NCBI RefSeq assembly: GCF_001039355.2
Contig: NW_019775103.1
Coordinates: forward strand, 333,267-365,673
Direction of reading: 5' to 3'
Origin: Lingula anatina
Taxonomy: Eukaryota > Brachiopoda > Lingulata > Lingulida > Lingulidae
Length of the DNA stretch: 32,407 nt
In this document: piece after piece, positions 18,017 to 30,110 of the stretch
How the letters are laid out: each line of letters opens with the position of its first letter
Numbering within the stretch: position 1 is the stretch's first letter
Position numbers and translations under genes: made by a program
Notes under the pieces: generated by a model
Told to the model about the DNA's origin: nothing
The model's database searches: none
Seen by the model: only the letters and a program-made list of their open reading frames with translations

Positions 18017-20904
18017 GTCTCATAAGCGTGTGTCGATGAATGCACACTTGCACGTGCAAAAAAAGCTTCGTTCTGTTTACTTGTGTAACCAGCATATATG
18101 GGAGTGGTGCAATCTGATGATTTATTGATTCCGATACATTAATATTCCAATTGTGTGTCCACAATTTACAGCTTCGCGAGTTGGGCATTATAATGTATCT
18201 CAGAACTACACTATGACTTGGACATGTACAATGTAAGTGCAGACGTCTGAGGCCTGGGAGGTTTTACTTGGCTGTTCGAAGTGTTGATTTACACCGAACT
18301 AGAACATTAATCTATCAATTAGGCAAATGATACATCCATACAACGAGTCCCATTAGATGATGGATACTCGTCATGTGATGTATTCCCTAGATTAAATGAT
18401 ATCGGAGTGATGCGCGTAACAATCAATTTACTTTAATGCGTGACATTAAAACAGTATACTTTATTGGAATAAAACACATGAGTAATCTGACTTATGTAGA
18501 AATGTCACAGTATGAACAATACATCATTGCCCATAAAAACTTAATGAGACGACAATGAAGGAGAGTGGTTTCAATTGTCTGGTGTCCACTCTCCCCGTCC
18601 CCTTTCACTGTCATAGAGCATAATGCTTGATTAGTACGGCTGTGATTGATGGAAAAGGTCGCTGACATCCCTGGACCGGGAGAGAGAGGAGCGCAAATTG
18701 TGTTCAGTAATTATTTTTTTACAAATTAATACCGTCGCAGTCAGCAAGCCACTATGCTAAAAGTGGTATGGTTAAAATAACCGGTCTTGGTGAAGTATTT
18801 GTGTCTATTAAAAACATAAAATGAATAAATCATTTCGATTCGGTGTTTTTCTTTTTGCACCACCGTTCTGGCTGTGAGGCACTGACTTTACAGGTATATG
18901 CTAAACTTCTTATCAAAGGCTGCCAGTCTTTGATATTCAGAATCCACTTTAGACTTTCAACTGCGTAAACGTTATGGTACTCATACCGCCAGATTGGATG
19001 GTAGGAAATAAGATGCACGAGCGAATAGAACCGAGTAGGATCGACAGGTTACGAACAAAAAAATCAATAGAAAATTAATGCGTCGTCTTTAATAGAAAGT
19101 GTTTTACGTGTACAATCAGGGTGTCTTCCGTACCAACCCTCTTTCACTGTCATAGAGCAGGGTGCTTGATCAGTACAGTCGTGATCTATGATACCAGCAC
19201 GCAGAAACTTTATCTAAGAGAGACAGAGAGTTTAAATTGAGACATCGATCAACATGGTATTATTTCAGCGTCCACATTAAGGGAGATAAAAAATCCTGAG
19301 TATGTTTATCTTAACAACACTGGATGCTCTGTCAGTTATCTGCTTTAACAGGGGAAAATATAAAAAACTATCAAGGGTTTTAGATAATTTAATTTCACGA
19401 TGACGGTAACTCCAAGATTTACCGGTAGGGTTACTATACATTGTCTTTTCTTTCCAAGCAATTTACACAGGGATGAAGGTCAGATTATCACGTCGACAAT
19501 GGGGCATGGAATTATGCACATTTCGATTAACTGTGTTGGTGGAATTTTGTTACCCTCTACTAGGGCGACAGATTGATTTTTCACAGATATTCACAGATAT
19601 GTCTCTAGAGAAATAGTCATTTGGCTGTGTTTTCCCGTTTTTCCCTATAGGCCTACAATCTGCCACCTTGGTAGAGGTTAGAATTTTGTACTGTTAACAT
19701 TATGTTTCGCATATTATATTTTGAAATAAATTTTCTTATGCCGCTTAAAATCCATGTATTTCTTCGCTATATTACTCATACACCCAGTTTGGATGCAAAC
19801 CATCCACATTGCACATCATCCTATCAGACAGTCGGCGTAAGAAACGACACAAGTATACGGAAAGATAGAAAGATTCTATTTCATTTATGTATTTATATTT
19901 CTGACTGAGAACGCCGCATTTTGATTTACAACATAACTGTGAGTCTTCCCACAAATGGAAATACGCTAATTGCGACATGCAAAACGATATTATAAATGCA
20001 TTTTAAGTGTTGTGGAGAGGCGTTAAGTGCACCCGCATTGCACTTTTGCAAGTCACCTAGTGATGAGAATAAAATAAGAATAAAATCGAGTTCTCTATAA
20101 TTTATTACTGAATTTGTCAACTGCTAAAAACAGCTTTTGATCTGCGGTAATACCTGTATTTTGGCGTTTGTCTCAACATGATTGTGACGTCTACCACAAA
20201 ATTGATAGAAATGTGATAGATGTGACAAGATGTTAGTCGCTAGATGAATCTTTAACCATTTACTTTGCTAACAAACAGCGTTGAAGGGACTTTAATGCAC
20301 ATGTATTTGCACATTTGTTCCTCATCTGATGTGAATTGGCTCTTTTATATTTCCATTCTCTCTGAAGTAAAAGGCGAGATTGTGCATTCATGTATCGCTG
20401 TGAGCACTATTTAATATGTCTGCACTCTACTTCTACCATTAATGGTAATGTCCACCAAGAGAGGATGAAACGCATTTTTTTATATGCCCAAGGTACTAGT
20501 ACAGGCACAGACAGACTTTTTTTTGATAAACTTGTTCTTTGAAAAGAAAAGTACAAACTGATACTGAATTGAGACACCAGACCCTGGTGAAAAACTGTCG
20601 TATCAAGAGTAAAAAGCCTTTCTGTTGTACATGTAAGATGGCTTTTTAACTTATTTTTATGTTGCCATAGAAATAAATAATAATAGAATGTGTATCACTA
20701 GGATCTAATATTTAAGTATTTTAATTTTATTCCTATTTGCATGTATTTTTTATTGCTATATAATTTTTTTGCATATGTAATTGTACAAAATGTAATTTTA
20801 GCCAAAGATAAATATTTTCATAGGGTGACCAGGTTGAATAATGAGGTCATCAAGTCAAATTTAGTGTACTACACTGGGAGTGGGGTTTGGAGGTTGCCCA
20901 TTTT
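18017..20904. other. Upstream region of the receptor gene and intergenic DNA
   Basis: The receptor promoter presumably lies at about 18020-18250, but no convincing core element is seen. Short frames at 17937-18188, 18830-19018, 19702-19978 and 19926-20120 show no domain and are not flanked by matched splice sites. Confidence 0.45.
18603..19191 (+). repeat. Direct repeat of about 51 bp, 538 bp apart
   Basis: 18603-18653 and 19141-19191 share CTTTCACTGTCATAGAGCA, then GCTTGAT.AGTAC.G..GTGAT, with about 10 differences. They could mark the ends of an insertion or be two members of a dispersed repeat. Confidence 0.5.
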
Positions 20905-20985
20905 AGCTAGTCAAAATTCTAATTTCAAGAGGGGAATATTGGTGTGATATATTTTTCAGAAACCAAGGGGTATCTGCCCCTGGTA
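20905..20985 (-). mobile_element. Truncated copy of the dispersed element seen at 29042 and 31711
   Basis: Read on the minus strand it matches the middle of the other two copies: the block AGGGGAATATTGGTGTGAT and the flanking TTTAGCTAGTCAAAATTCTAA are shared with the reverse complement of about 29085-29147. Both outer ends are missing. Confidence 0.6.
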
Positions 20986-21884
20986 CATTATACCCATGAC
21001 CAGTAGGGTAAACTTGTGATTTAAATAATTATTCATTGTTGCATGATGATTTTTACTTTTAAGTGATTAACAATTGATTTATCAAGTCTAAACTGGTTAA
21101 TCTCTCAAAACATACAGGTGTCTTCTATTTTTAAATGGTAACATGCATAAAAGTTTATCTACTTTGAATAAATTAATCAATAACATGAACTTGTAGAAAG
21201 TTGTATAACATTGCTCTTTTTTATTCATATAGTATACAAAAATGTACTGAAACCAAATACATGGACAAAACAATGTAGATCTTTCTGGAAAAGAAAATTG
21301 CAAAAATGTTAAGCAGACCAAATTGTCACAGTGCATGCTTAATAAATACTTATTAAGATTCAGTATAGAGTGGTTTGGGAATTAGAGTGCTCTGCTGATT
21401 CTTTTTATTTCTATTTACAGTCCCACATTTTGCTGACCAGATCTCCCTATAACCCAGCTTGTAAAAGGAGGGTCCCATTGGGAATTGTTGTTACGTACCA
21501 TGGAAACCATTTATTATTACCCCTCCCCTTTCGAGATTCCTGAAATATTATTATTAAAATTCATATTATTTAGCTTGCTCCATAAAGAACCCAAATCTAT
21601 CATATGTGAAGGCAGCTTTTTATTCTTCATCATTCGTCACACAATGTCCTTATTCTATGTGGCTTGTGATTTTCAATGCAAATTTCTTGCAATTTCAATA
21701 GGATATGAATACGGTTGGGACCCCTGAAATAGAGAGATATATGGGGATTACTTACATTATGAAAACAGATGTCTGTAACATTTGCTGCCAAAACTGGCCA
21801 ACAATACAGGGGTCAGGTGAAAGCAACCAGTGTCCAGATATTTAAAGTGGTGAAAACCAATAAAATTGCCCCTTAAGCTTCTTT

Positions 21885-22375
21885 ATTTTTAATAATAATA
21901 ACAATAATAATTTATTTCTTAAAACCTCACTACATGTCTCAGCACTGCTTACATATTAAATCTAAAACTACCCCTACCAGTACAAAGATTTATTCAAAAG
22001 AAATACATAAGCAACAATTTTAATAACTATCATTAGTGTCATAAAGAGAAACAATCAATTGGTTGGTAAAATTTGATAATAAATTTGATTCTGGGATTTC
22101 AAAACTTTTGTCCATTTGTTATTAGTCTTTTGCATATTTTTGCTTTCACAATTTAAAGTTGCCTGCTTGACCTAAGTATTCTGATGGGATTTGCTAGCTT
22201 TATAATATTATACTGATAAAATGGACAGTGGCCCTTTACAGCTATCAAAGTCATGGGTAGCATTTTGTAAACTATTCTTTGAGATACAGGCAACCAATGG
22301 AGATCACTCAGGACTGGTGTAATGTTATCAGACTTGCAAGTTTTATGTAAGAGATGTGCAGCTGAATTTGAATAG
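21885..22375. mobile_element. Decayed interspersed repeat with AAT-rich end
   Basis: Starts with an AATAATAATAACAATAATAAT tract followed by TTTATTTCTTAAAACCTCAC.. and later GGCAACCAATGGAGATCACT and GACTGGTGTAATGTTATCAG. Phrases of this kind are familiar from an abundant dispersed repeat in many aquatic invertebrate and fish genomes. Class not settled; the AAT-rich end suggests a non-LTR retrotransposon 3' end (inference). Confidence 0.45.
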
Positions 22376-23581
22376 GCAGATTTTTTTCACATTTGATTGT
22401 TACATGTAGGTATATCAACCAAGAAGATACTGCAACAATCAAGTCTCTAAGTCACAAAAACATGGACGAGTTGCTCTGTTTGCTTATTATCAATAACATT
22501 AGTTCTAAATATTTGTTGCAGGTTTAAATAAGATGATGTACACAGTTTGTTCATGTTTGTTGTTAAAGTTACACCCAACTTTCAAACTTTTGTGCTTGTT
22601 TTGATAACAGGATATCCACCTTTGATACTATCTAGTGTGGTGCTGTCTTCGAAAACCAATTAATTCACTGAAGACTATAAATAATTTAACTTGAGCCAGG
22701 ATATGAGTTCATGCACACAAGCCTCGATGGTTGCTTTTTTATCACAAGGATTTTCTCACAACATATATCTAAGAACCATCTGTATATAACAATAAATTGA
22801 AATGATGTCTATTTTTTTGTTGATTTGCCATGGAATTCTGGGAAAACATTTTTTAAACATTCAGAATTATAGAAAAAAGAATCACACAGAAAATGACCAC
22901 AACAAAAGTACTGTGATAAGCATCTGCACTTAATTCAAACGTCAGAAAAAAATAAACGTGAATGCATTGCCCCAAGAGATTTCCATTTTCCATCAACATT
23001 ATAAATAAATAAAATTTTACCAGGTATAAAACCACAGGATTTTAAAGGATTTTAATATATATTTCTTTTGTGAAACAATGTATAAATAAAGAAAAACTTC
23101 AAAACAAGCTAGTAGTTGCTTCAAGCTAGGAAAGAGCTAAAAAAGATCACAGTCAATTTTGAGATTTAAAAAGCTGGTGTCTTAATATACATTTACTCAA
23201 AATCAGAATATCCACACAATATATTAGTAAGCTCAGAATAAGGAATGTTGTCCCCTATTTCCTCACCAAATATCAACCTAGATGTGAAATTTTGTTCAAT
23301 CATACTTGAAATGTGCTATGAGAACAGAAGCACGAAAGAGTTAAAAGCAATGATCACTTCCAACTTTTCAAAGCTGAGTAGATGAGCATTGTGATGTACG
23401 TATATACTTATAGACCTTTTTGCACAGTGGCTACAATGTCATGGTCATGATTGGTGGGTAGAATGTTACAGAAAATGTCGATCCCATGCCAGTTTGGTTT
23501 ATGTACCTTTTTTGCACCAAAATCCAGTTTTGTGTCAGAAACCAAGAATCAGGGGCACAGTGTTATTCTGTCTCATTTACT
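22376..23581. other. Intergenic DNA, probable 3' UTR of the kelch-like gene in its right part
   Basis: AT-rich with no gene-like frame. The frame at 22853-23035 (minus) is low complexity. Confidence 0.45.
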
Positions 23582-24140
23582 TCACCCTTCATCCTCTAGT
23601 TTAGGAAACCCAGCCACAGGCAGCACTCCAATCTTCAAATAATGTGGGCCACAGTACTCCTTCTCCTCAAACTGGTTAGTCTCAAAGTCATACTTGAACA
23701 AATACCTTTCAGAAGAGGTCCCTCCAATAATATACAGTTTATGACCAAACACAGTCACTGACCGTTGGAAATGTCCAAATTCTTCGGGAGTGGGCGTTAA
23801 CTCTGTCCATTGGTCTGTCATAATATCATAAACTTCATTAATAAAGCAGTCGCGCATGTTCCAGCCATCCTCGCTACTGTACCCTCCGAATACATACAGT
23901 TTATTGTTATACAGAGACATGCTGTGGCCCTGACGAGTGTGTAACATTGGGGCTTTACTCTCCCAGCTTATATTGGTTGGATAAAACACAGACATGTGAC
24001 TGACTGGCACGGAGTCCAGGGGATTGTCAGAGATGCCGCCGCTGACAAAAATGCAACCATCCTTCACAGCAGCTGCAATATCAAAACAAGGAACAGGTAG
24101 CTTTGGCAGGCTGATCCATTGGTTCTCTTCAGGGTCGTAC
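23582..24140 (-). CDS. Kelch-like gene, coding exon 4 (last Kelch repeats and stop)
   Basis: Acceptor ATTCCTAAAG, opens with RYDPEENQWISLPKLP. Contains three further GG cores and ends at a stop at 23582-23584. Confidence 0.85.
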
Positions 24141-26606
24141 CTTTAGGAATATAAAAAAAGTTTCTATAGATGTACTGCATGAATGTGTAAACAGAGAACT
24201 ATCAGTAAACCATCACAGTGTACATACATATTTAGCATGTATGGTTTACAATTAAAACACTTATAAAAACACACTTGTACACGTACTGTATATCCACATA
24301 TCCACCAAAACACACGCGCAACAACAAGCACACATACTAGTACAGGTACAAGTATACTAATGCACAAACACACACAACCACACTTATAACCACATAACAT
24401 ATGCACATGCACACCAACACACAGCATATACACATGCTAACACACATCAGCCACATGCAGGCACAAACAGCCAAATGTACATTAAAACATCTGAACACAT
24501 ACACAGCTAGACACTAATATTCATGTGTGAACCGATAATAAATATAAGGGCACTTCACAGAAACACACACCTTTCCACAGTGTCTAGTAACAACTCCTGG
24601 TCCTGTTCTGTGTGGTCCACACCACCTATAGCATACAAATACCGGCCATCATTGACCAGCGCAAAGTTCACACGGTTATCTTGCATTGGAGCGCACTCAA
24701 TCCACACCTGCCACCTAGGGTCCAGGCGATACATCACATTGGTGCTGCAGTAGCTTCGACCATAACCACCAGCGGCAAATGCAAAGTCTCCCATAAATGT
24801 CACACTGGCATATTCCAGAACCAAACTGAGGCTGCTAGTGGATAATGGCTGCTCACACATACCAGGTATACCTAAAGTAATGGAGAGAAGATTTTACTTT
24901 GATAAAAAAATGGTTTCCATAAGGGTCCATGAGCTCTTACTGAAAATAGGCCTAGGCAGTACATTCACAAACTCATGGCCAGCAAGAGATGTATAAGAGG
25001 TTCAAATCTGGTGGTCCCTTGCTTATTTGTTCCCTTGTTATGAACTCACTGACATACTGTAACCCTACTGCTTCTAATTAGTTTAATTAGTAGTAAATTC
25101 AATAAAATTTCTCATATTTGTTTGCCTGAGCATAGAATAATGTACGTAAAATAAACAAGTGACAAAACATCAGTGCACAAAACATCAGTGAAAACTTCGA
25201 CAAATTTCTAGGTGCATCTTCTAATGAAAAGAGCATATCAATTTTACTAGAAGATAAATAATTACTACTAGTATTATATATAATATCTAAGGGTGTTTTT
25301 TGAAGATTTTTGTCTTTACATGAAGGAGATACCTGGTACTTTGAACTGTATACTCTCTGCATCATCAACAGCTGAGATCATGGAGACCAGTGGCTGCGCC
25401 CCGCGGACGCGGGTCCGTTCTGATGCCACGAGACACTGACTGTATGGGTTGGCCTGGTATTCCTTTGCCTCTGTAACCAAGGCCTCAATCCCAGGGTATG
25501 CAAGCAAATCTTCACGGATTTCCTCAAGTTGCTGGGAATTCAAACAAGGAAATCGAATCAAGCCTACAATTTCCTCCAGGTGTTTCAACCGATCCGAGTT
25601 ATGGTCTAACCAATCCAAGACCGTCTTGAGGATATACCCCTCAGGCGCGGCAATGAAGTGATCACTGGCTAGTATTTTGTAAAGCAGTTCATACTGGATC
25701 AATTTGAAATTTGGTTCTTCAGATAAAGGAATGAAACTCTGTCCTATATACTCGAATATATCAGGGTTCAGGTCGTCCAGAGCATACCTGTCCATCAAGT
25801 CCAACACTAAACCATAGTTTTCTATACTGAGATGATAGATCAGGTAGTAGCAGCACAGTTCTGACAACCATCCAACCTGAAATATTGGAATATATTAAAT
25901 TTACTATATGTATATAGTTCACATATGCAGGCTTATCTCAGCTTTTTAGTCTCATACATGTCCATCAAGGTGAACAATTTTGTCTCTCTAGTTCCATTAC
26001 TGGTGTTGCTTAAAAACAAATTTAACATTAATTTGTCTACAGTGTTTTAAGATGACAGCAAATAATGACAGTACACTTCTTACTTTTTCAGGCAACTATG
26101 GAAGTACTAAGTAATAGGAGTAGTACTAGTATGTTTAAATAGCCATTTAGGATAAATGTTCAATCTAATGTTTTCTTAAACATACATAAAGTTTATGAGG
26201 AGATTCTTATTTCTTAAATAATCTATTTAACCTGAAAGAACTGAGAAGCTTCAATGACATCCTGAATCTTTTCAGCGTCTAGAGACACATGGCCATGGTA
26301 AAAGTATTCCAGCATGGCTGCAAAGCCTATAGGACTGATCTCGAACAGTTCAATGTCTTTCATTTGCTTCTCCTGCATGTCATGACTGAACATGGCAGAA
26401 AAATAATCACTGGCTTCAGATAATATGTCACGATGTGCACTGAAGGTTTTATCTCCAACTGTTAGTTTAACATCACAGTTGTAGTCATACATTCTTGCAG
26501 ACACTTTCTTGTAGTTCTTGTTAACGAATCTGTGCTTGCCTTCTGAGAGTTTCAAAACCTGAAGACTGTCAGTGAAAGAGCTGGGGTCCATCGAGGTATC
26601 ATGCAT
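23582..26606 (-). CDS. Kelch-like protein: BTB, BACK and Kelch repeats (592 residues, four coding exons)
   Basis: Exons 26606-26232, 25876-25333, 24871-24571 and 24140-23582 join in frame at GT..AG ends. Family members are substrate adaptors of CUL3-RING ubiquitin ligases: the BTB/3-box part binds CUL3 and dimerises, and the Kelch propeller binds the substrate. Seen: BTB (about 39-125, YDYNCDVKLTVGDKTFSAHR), BACK (about 126-235) and Kelch repeats with FAAGGYG, LYAIGG, IFVSGG, LYVFGG and LYIIGG cores. The length fits the family (usually 570-620). The last repeat ends soon after the fifth GG core (GVLPVAGFPKLEDEG), so the sixth blade is short or is completed by N-terminal Kelch sequence. I cannot assign it to one vertebrate KLHL. 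A 5' UTR splice is likely, with acceptor TGTATTGCAG before 26634. Confidence 0.9.
24141..24570 (-). other. Kelch-like gene intron with CA-rich sequence
   Basis: Rich in ACACAC and CACATAC words at about 24290-24500. The Cys/Val-rich open frame at 24164-24433 (minus) is a by-product of this composition. Confidence 0.7.
24571..24871 (-). CDS. Kelch-like gene, coding exon 3 (first Kelch repeats)
   Basis: Acceptor ATTACTTTAG, donor GAAAG|GTGTGT. Encodes FMGDFAFAAGGYG, WIECAPMQDNRVNFALVNDG and RYLYAIGGVD. Ends in phase 2, completed to Arg by the next exon (ERYDPEENQW). Confidence 0.85.
25333..25876 (-). CDS. Kelch-like gene, coding exon 2 (BACK domain)
   Basis: Acceptor ATATTTCAG before 25876, donor CCAG|GTATCT at 25332. 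Encodes VGWLSELCCYYL, SIENYGLVLDLMDRYALDDL and the helical BACK repeat (ILKTVLDWLDHNSD, IVGLIRFPCLNSQQL). A polar linker leads to the Kelch part. Confidence 0.85.
26232..26606 (-). CDS. Kelch-like gene, coding exon 1 (BTB domain)
   Basis: 125 codons from ATG at 26606 to CAG|GTTAAA. Encodes nearly the whole BTB fold: HRDILSEASDYFSAMFSHDM, IELFEISPIGFAAMLEYFY and the end EASQFFQ. Phase 0. Confidence 0.85.
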
Positions 26607-26886
26607 TTTTTTTGTTAAATTCTGCTACAAAGCCCTGCAATACAAAACAATATACACTGCAGAATATACACATGAACATTAACAGTGAATTTTATCATAA
26701 CTGGATGTCCACAAATCCATGTACAATATCAGTCAGGAGAGAGAGAGAGAGAGATTTCTGACTTGAGCACACCTTATTTATGCATATAATAGTCGAATGC
26801 TTTTAATAGATTCTCAACAAGGGTGACTGCTACAGCACGGGGAGTGTACTTATGATAATGTTAAAAAGGTGTGTTTTACACGTACA

Positions 26887-27837
26887 GGTACACGCACGCT
26901 CGGCTGTCACCTTGATTGGATAGTAAACGATTGTCGTAAAATCGCTAAATGATATTAAAACCGGGTGCATAAACTTGAAAACCACCTACAACAACCTTGG
27001 ACTGCCACATTAATCCAATACAATGCAAACATAAACTATAACAAGTGGTTAAAGCCTTCAAACCGAATGTCGTAAAGTCCCCATATACCTCCATAGAGAC
27101 AATAAAATAGAATGAGCTTCTGAAACAAACCTGATCCAGTTCCAACAGAATAATCGAAATAAAATACTGCCGGGCATCGGAGCGGCCTAAAACTTGGCAC
27201 GCTTACCGCTAATACTGCAGGCTACATCATCCCGTCGCTCGTTTGTAAATTCCGTGCATGGCATACGCACAATCAAACCGTAAAAAACAAATTCTCGGGG
27301 TGTCGTTGGCTAGGTCCACGCAACAATCCAATTCAGGAAATGACGTAACCGCAGAGGTCGCATTGTCCAATGGCATGGCTTCTTTTTCGTAATGGTAGGT
27401 TAGAGTGGACCTGGCCAACGACACCCCGAGAATTTGTTTTTTACGGTTTGATTGTGCGTATGCCATGCACGGAATTTACAAACGAGCGACGGGATGATGT
27501 AGCCTGCAGTATTAGCGGTAAGCGTGCCAAGTTTTAGGCCGCTCCGATGCCCGGCAGTATTTTATTTCGATTATTATGTTGGAACTGGATTTTTCTTGTT
27601 TCACAAGCTTATTCTATTTTATTGTCTCTATGGAGGTATATGGGGACTTTACGACATTCGGTTTGAAGGCTTTAACCACTTGTTATAGTTTATGTTTGCA
27701 TTGTATTGGATTAATGTGGCAGTCTAAGGTTGTTGTAGGTGGTTTTCAAGTTTATGCACCCGGTTTTAATATCATTTAGCGATTTTACGACAATCGTTTA
27801 CTATCCAATCAAGGTGACAGCCGAGCGTGGGTACACG
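26887..27837. mobile_element. Foldback DNA element with 425-bp inverted arms and 8-bp target duplication
   Basis: Arms 26895-27319 and 27405-27829 are reverse complements with about 10 mismatches and no indel (about 97-98 %), around an 85-base loop. The ends read CACGCTCGGCTGTCACC inward. Directly outside both ends is GGTACACG (26887-26894 and 27830-27837), an 8-bp target duplication, so the 935-bp unit was inserted as one piece. 8-bp duplications occur with hAT, P and some other families; the end sequence does not decide. No transposase: the largest frames are a 66/67-residue frame in each arm and one across the loop. It lies about 290 bp upstream of the kelch-like start codon. Confidence 0.85.
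27328..27371 (+). promoter_or_regulatory. CCAAT boxes and CRE-like site in the foldback loop
   Basis: The loop holds ATCCAATTC (27328-27332 core), TGACGTAA (27341-27348) and GTCCAATGG (27367-27371 core), sites resembling those of NF-Y and CREB/ATF. Their spacing resembles a small promoter, but no TATA or start site is evident. Motif matches only. Confidence 0.3.
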
Positions 27838-29041
27838 TAACGATACATGTAAGTCTGAACAGCATGGTGCGTGATAGGGCTTCAAATAATAAACACTGAT
27901 ATCCTACACTTTGAGTCTATTCATCAGCTGATGTGATACACGAGTAAATGCGAGCAAGTGAGTCATGATTGCCGACTGCTAAAACAAAATGCACTGCAGT
28001 CTCTTTACAGTAGATTTTCAATTGATAATTGGCACTGATTTTACACGGACAGCAGTAGTACAACGTTAGTAGTCTACACTGACATTTATCTGTCTTTCTT
28101 TAAAAAGCATCGTATCTAGCTCACAACCTAACCCACCTTGTTTTTTGCGAGAACTGGAATGACATCCGGTGAATAAGCTTATTCACTGCGCAGGAACAGG
28201 AAAACCTGTTTTCTAAGTCATGACATCCCCGTATCAACACAACACACATATGCTGCAGCTGCACAGTGCGCAGGAACTCAATGTTTTGAGAACTATAAGC
28301 GACCTCTAGCGACAGTAAACACACTACACACCACAGACACAGCGGATTTTTAAAATTGTGAAAATATGACTCGTATTTGCATACATGCATAGGTTTTCCG
28401 GATTACTTTATTAGTACTATTATTATTATTATTTTTTTGGGGGGGGAGGGGGGGTGTACCGGTAGGCCTACCTGTTCCCTCGAACGCATGCAGTGTGCGC
28501 ACTCACGTAATAAATACCAGAAAAAAATTGATAGTTACATAAAGTATTGTAGGCCTATATCTTTGGTGATGGTCTATATATGTTTATAGTAATTTGGCAA
28601 AAAGCGACCCTCTGGAATAGCAGACCTTCAGAATATAAAGCTGACCCCGAGCAGAAGTGAAAAGAGAGTAGGCCTATATATGGAGTTAATAGGTTGATAA
28701 TACAGTAAGTTGGATTAGTTGTTACTGATCGAATTTTAAGAAATTTTAAAGACTATAGACTCCAGAACTTAGATTTTCAGTTGAAATAGGAAGACCAAAA
28801 AAAGAAAAAAAAAGTTGAAAAAAAAAAAAAAAAAAAAAAAAAAACTGATGGTGGCAGGCTTTATTTTTATTATAGCCTATCCCCGATTGTATTTCGAGAA
28901 AAAAAACAAATAGAACCTTATAATGCCATCAAAATACCGGTACTACAGTACCTGCACCCCATAGCGATGCGCAACTGTCTCCAATTATCAATTTATTCCA
29001 TATATGGAATGATCACATTACCAACAATTTAAATGAAAGTT
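27838..29041. other. Intergenic DNA with homopolymer tracts
   Basis: No gene recognised. Contains T8 followed by a G-rich tract at about 28430-28455 and an A27 tract at 28818-28844. Short frames are not gene-like. Confidence 0.5.
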
Positions 29042-29311
29042 CAGCTGGGGCTCTTTTTGACCCCCCCCCCTCCTTCGGTTTCTGAAAAATATAGGTCTAT
29101 CACACCAATATTCCCCTCTTGAAATTAGAATTTTGACTAGCTAAATCATAGTTCTAAACCGTAACAATGGGCACTGTTTGCTCTCCAAAACACCATTTTT
29201 TTGTCGGGGCCGTTGAGCCCCATACCCCACACCAAGGGGGTCGGCTTCGCATCCGAGGCCTGTCGTTCTGGACCTCGCCCCCCCCTTCTAATAATCCTGG
29301 ATCCGCCCCTG
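29042..29311 (+). mobile_element. Dispersed non-autonomous element, copy A (about 270 bp)
   Basis: Aligns along its length to 31711-32016. The right end reads AATCCTGGATCCGCCCCTG, whose reverse complement starts CAGGGGCGGATCCAGG, a form familiar for hAT-like terminal repeats in aquatic invertebrates. The left end is degraded. Runs of C mark both sub-ends. No target duplication seen. Confidence 0.65.
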
Positions 29312-29599
29312 TCCTCGCCCCTTCACCTAACCCCAGCAGCTGAAGTCGCAAAAACAACGGCACTGAGAGGGCGTTTTGAACTATTTTATCCACGCTTTAC
29401 TGCAGTAAAATAAACTTACAAATTAGTTACAAGAGCGAAGTAGCGGTTTGTTTGTTAGGATAGTAATATTTTTGTTTACAGTTATATTTTTGTTTCCCAT
29501 CCACTTACTAACACAGGGCCTTGCTAACATTTAGCCTCGCAAAAATTAAACCACTTACCTCAACCACAACACGAATGTCACCTTTAATGAAGATGTAGT

Positions 29600-29600
29600 T

Positions 29601-29643
<43 letters not shown>

Positions 29644-29646
29644 TTT
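29600..29646 (+). repeat. TTTA microsatellite
   Basis: About eleven TTTA units in a row. Confidence 0.9.
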
Positions 29647-29888
29647 TGCAGAAAGTAGACTTTGACAGTAAAAGAATCTGTCAATATTCCACACATAATG
29701 CAAATACATTTATTCTTCCTTCTTGGACGCATATACTGGGGTACATAGTTGTACTAATTTTGAAATGACCCAGAGCTACCTCCAGAATGTCATATCTCTT
29801 TCCTTGAATCTGTTTTTGAATTGGTTTCTTTTGCTAAATCCTTCTTTTTACAAAATAGTTTGTAATCTAGAGTGTCGTATTAGACACG

Positions 29889-29986
29889 CTGAAGGGTTCA
29901 GAAAGAGAACTAGTTTTGGAAACATGTTGTATATATTCTGAAGGGTTCAGAAAGAGAACTAGTTTTGGAAACATGTTGTATATATT
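29889..29986 (+). repeat. Exact tandem duplication of a 49-bp unit
   Basis: 29889-29937 and 29938-29986 are identical (CTGAAGGGTTCAGAAAGAG..). The perfect identity points to a recent slippage event. Confidence 0.9.
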
Positions 29987-30110
29987 GTATATATTCTCTT
30001 GAACCATTTTGCAAGTTTTCATTAAAATTACTAACTTCAGATTTTAGCGCTCTCTTTCGGCATAGGCCTACTCACTGTTTCACAGCGAGAGAAATCACAG
30101 TGCGCGATGA

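Noticed and set aside
24164-24433. 89-codon Cys/Val/His-rich frame on the minus strand
   Set aside because: Produced by CA/TG-rich intron sequence of the kelch-like gene, not protein-like.
27227-27466. 79-codon frame across the foldback loop
   Set aside because: Runs from one arm through the loop into the other arm; an artefact of the palindrome.
29154-29413. Open frames on both strands over copy A of the dispersed element
   Set aside because: Fall within a non-coding transposon copy; the corresponding frames are not kept in copy B.
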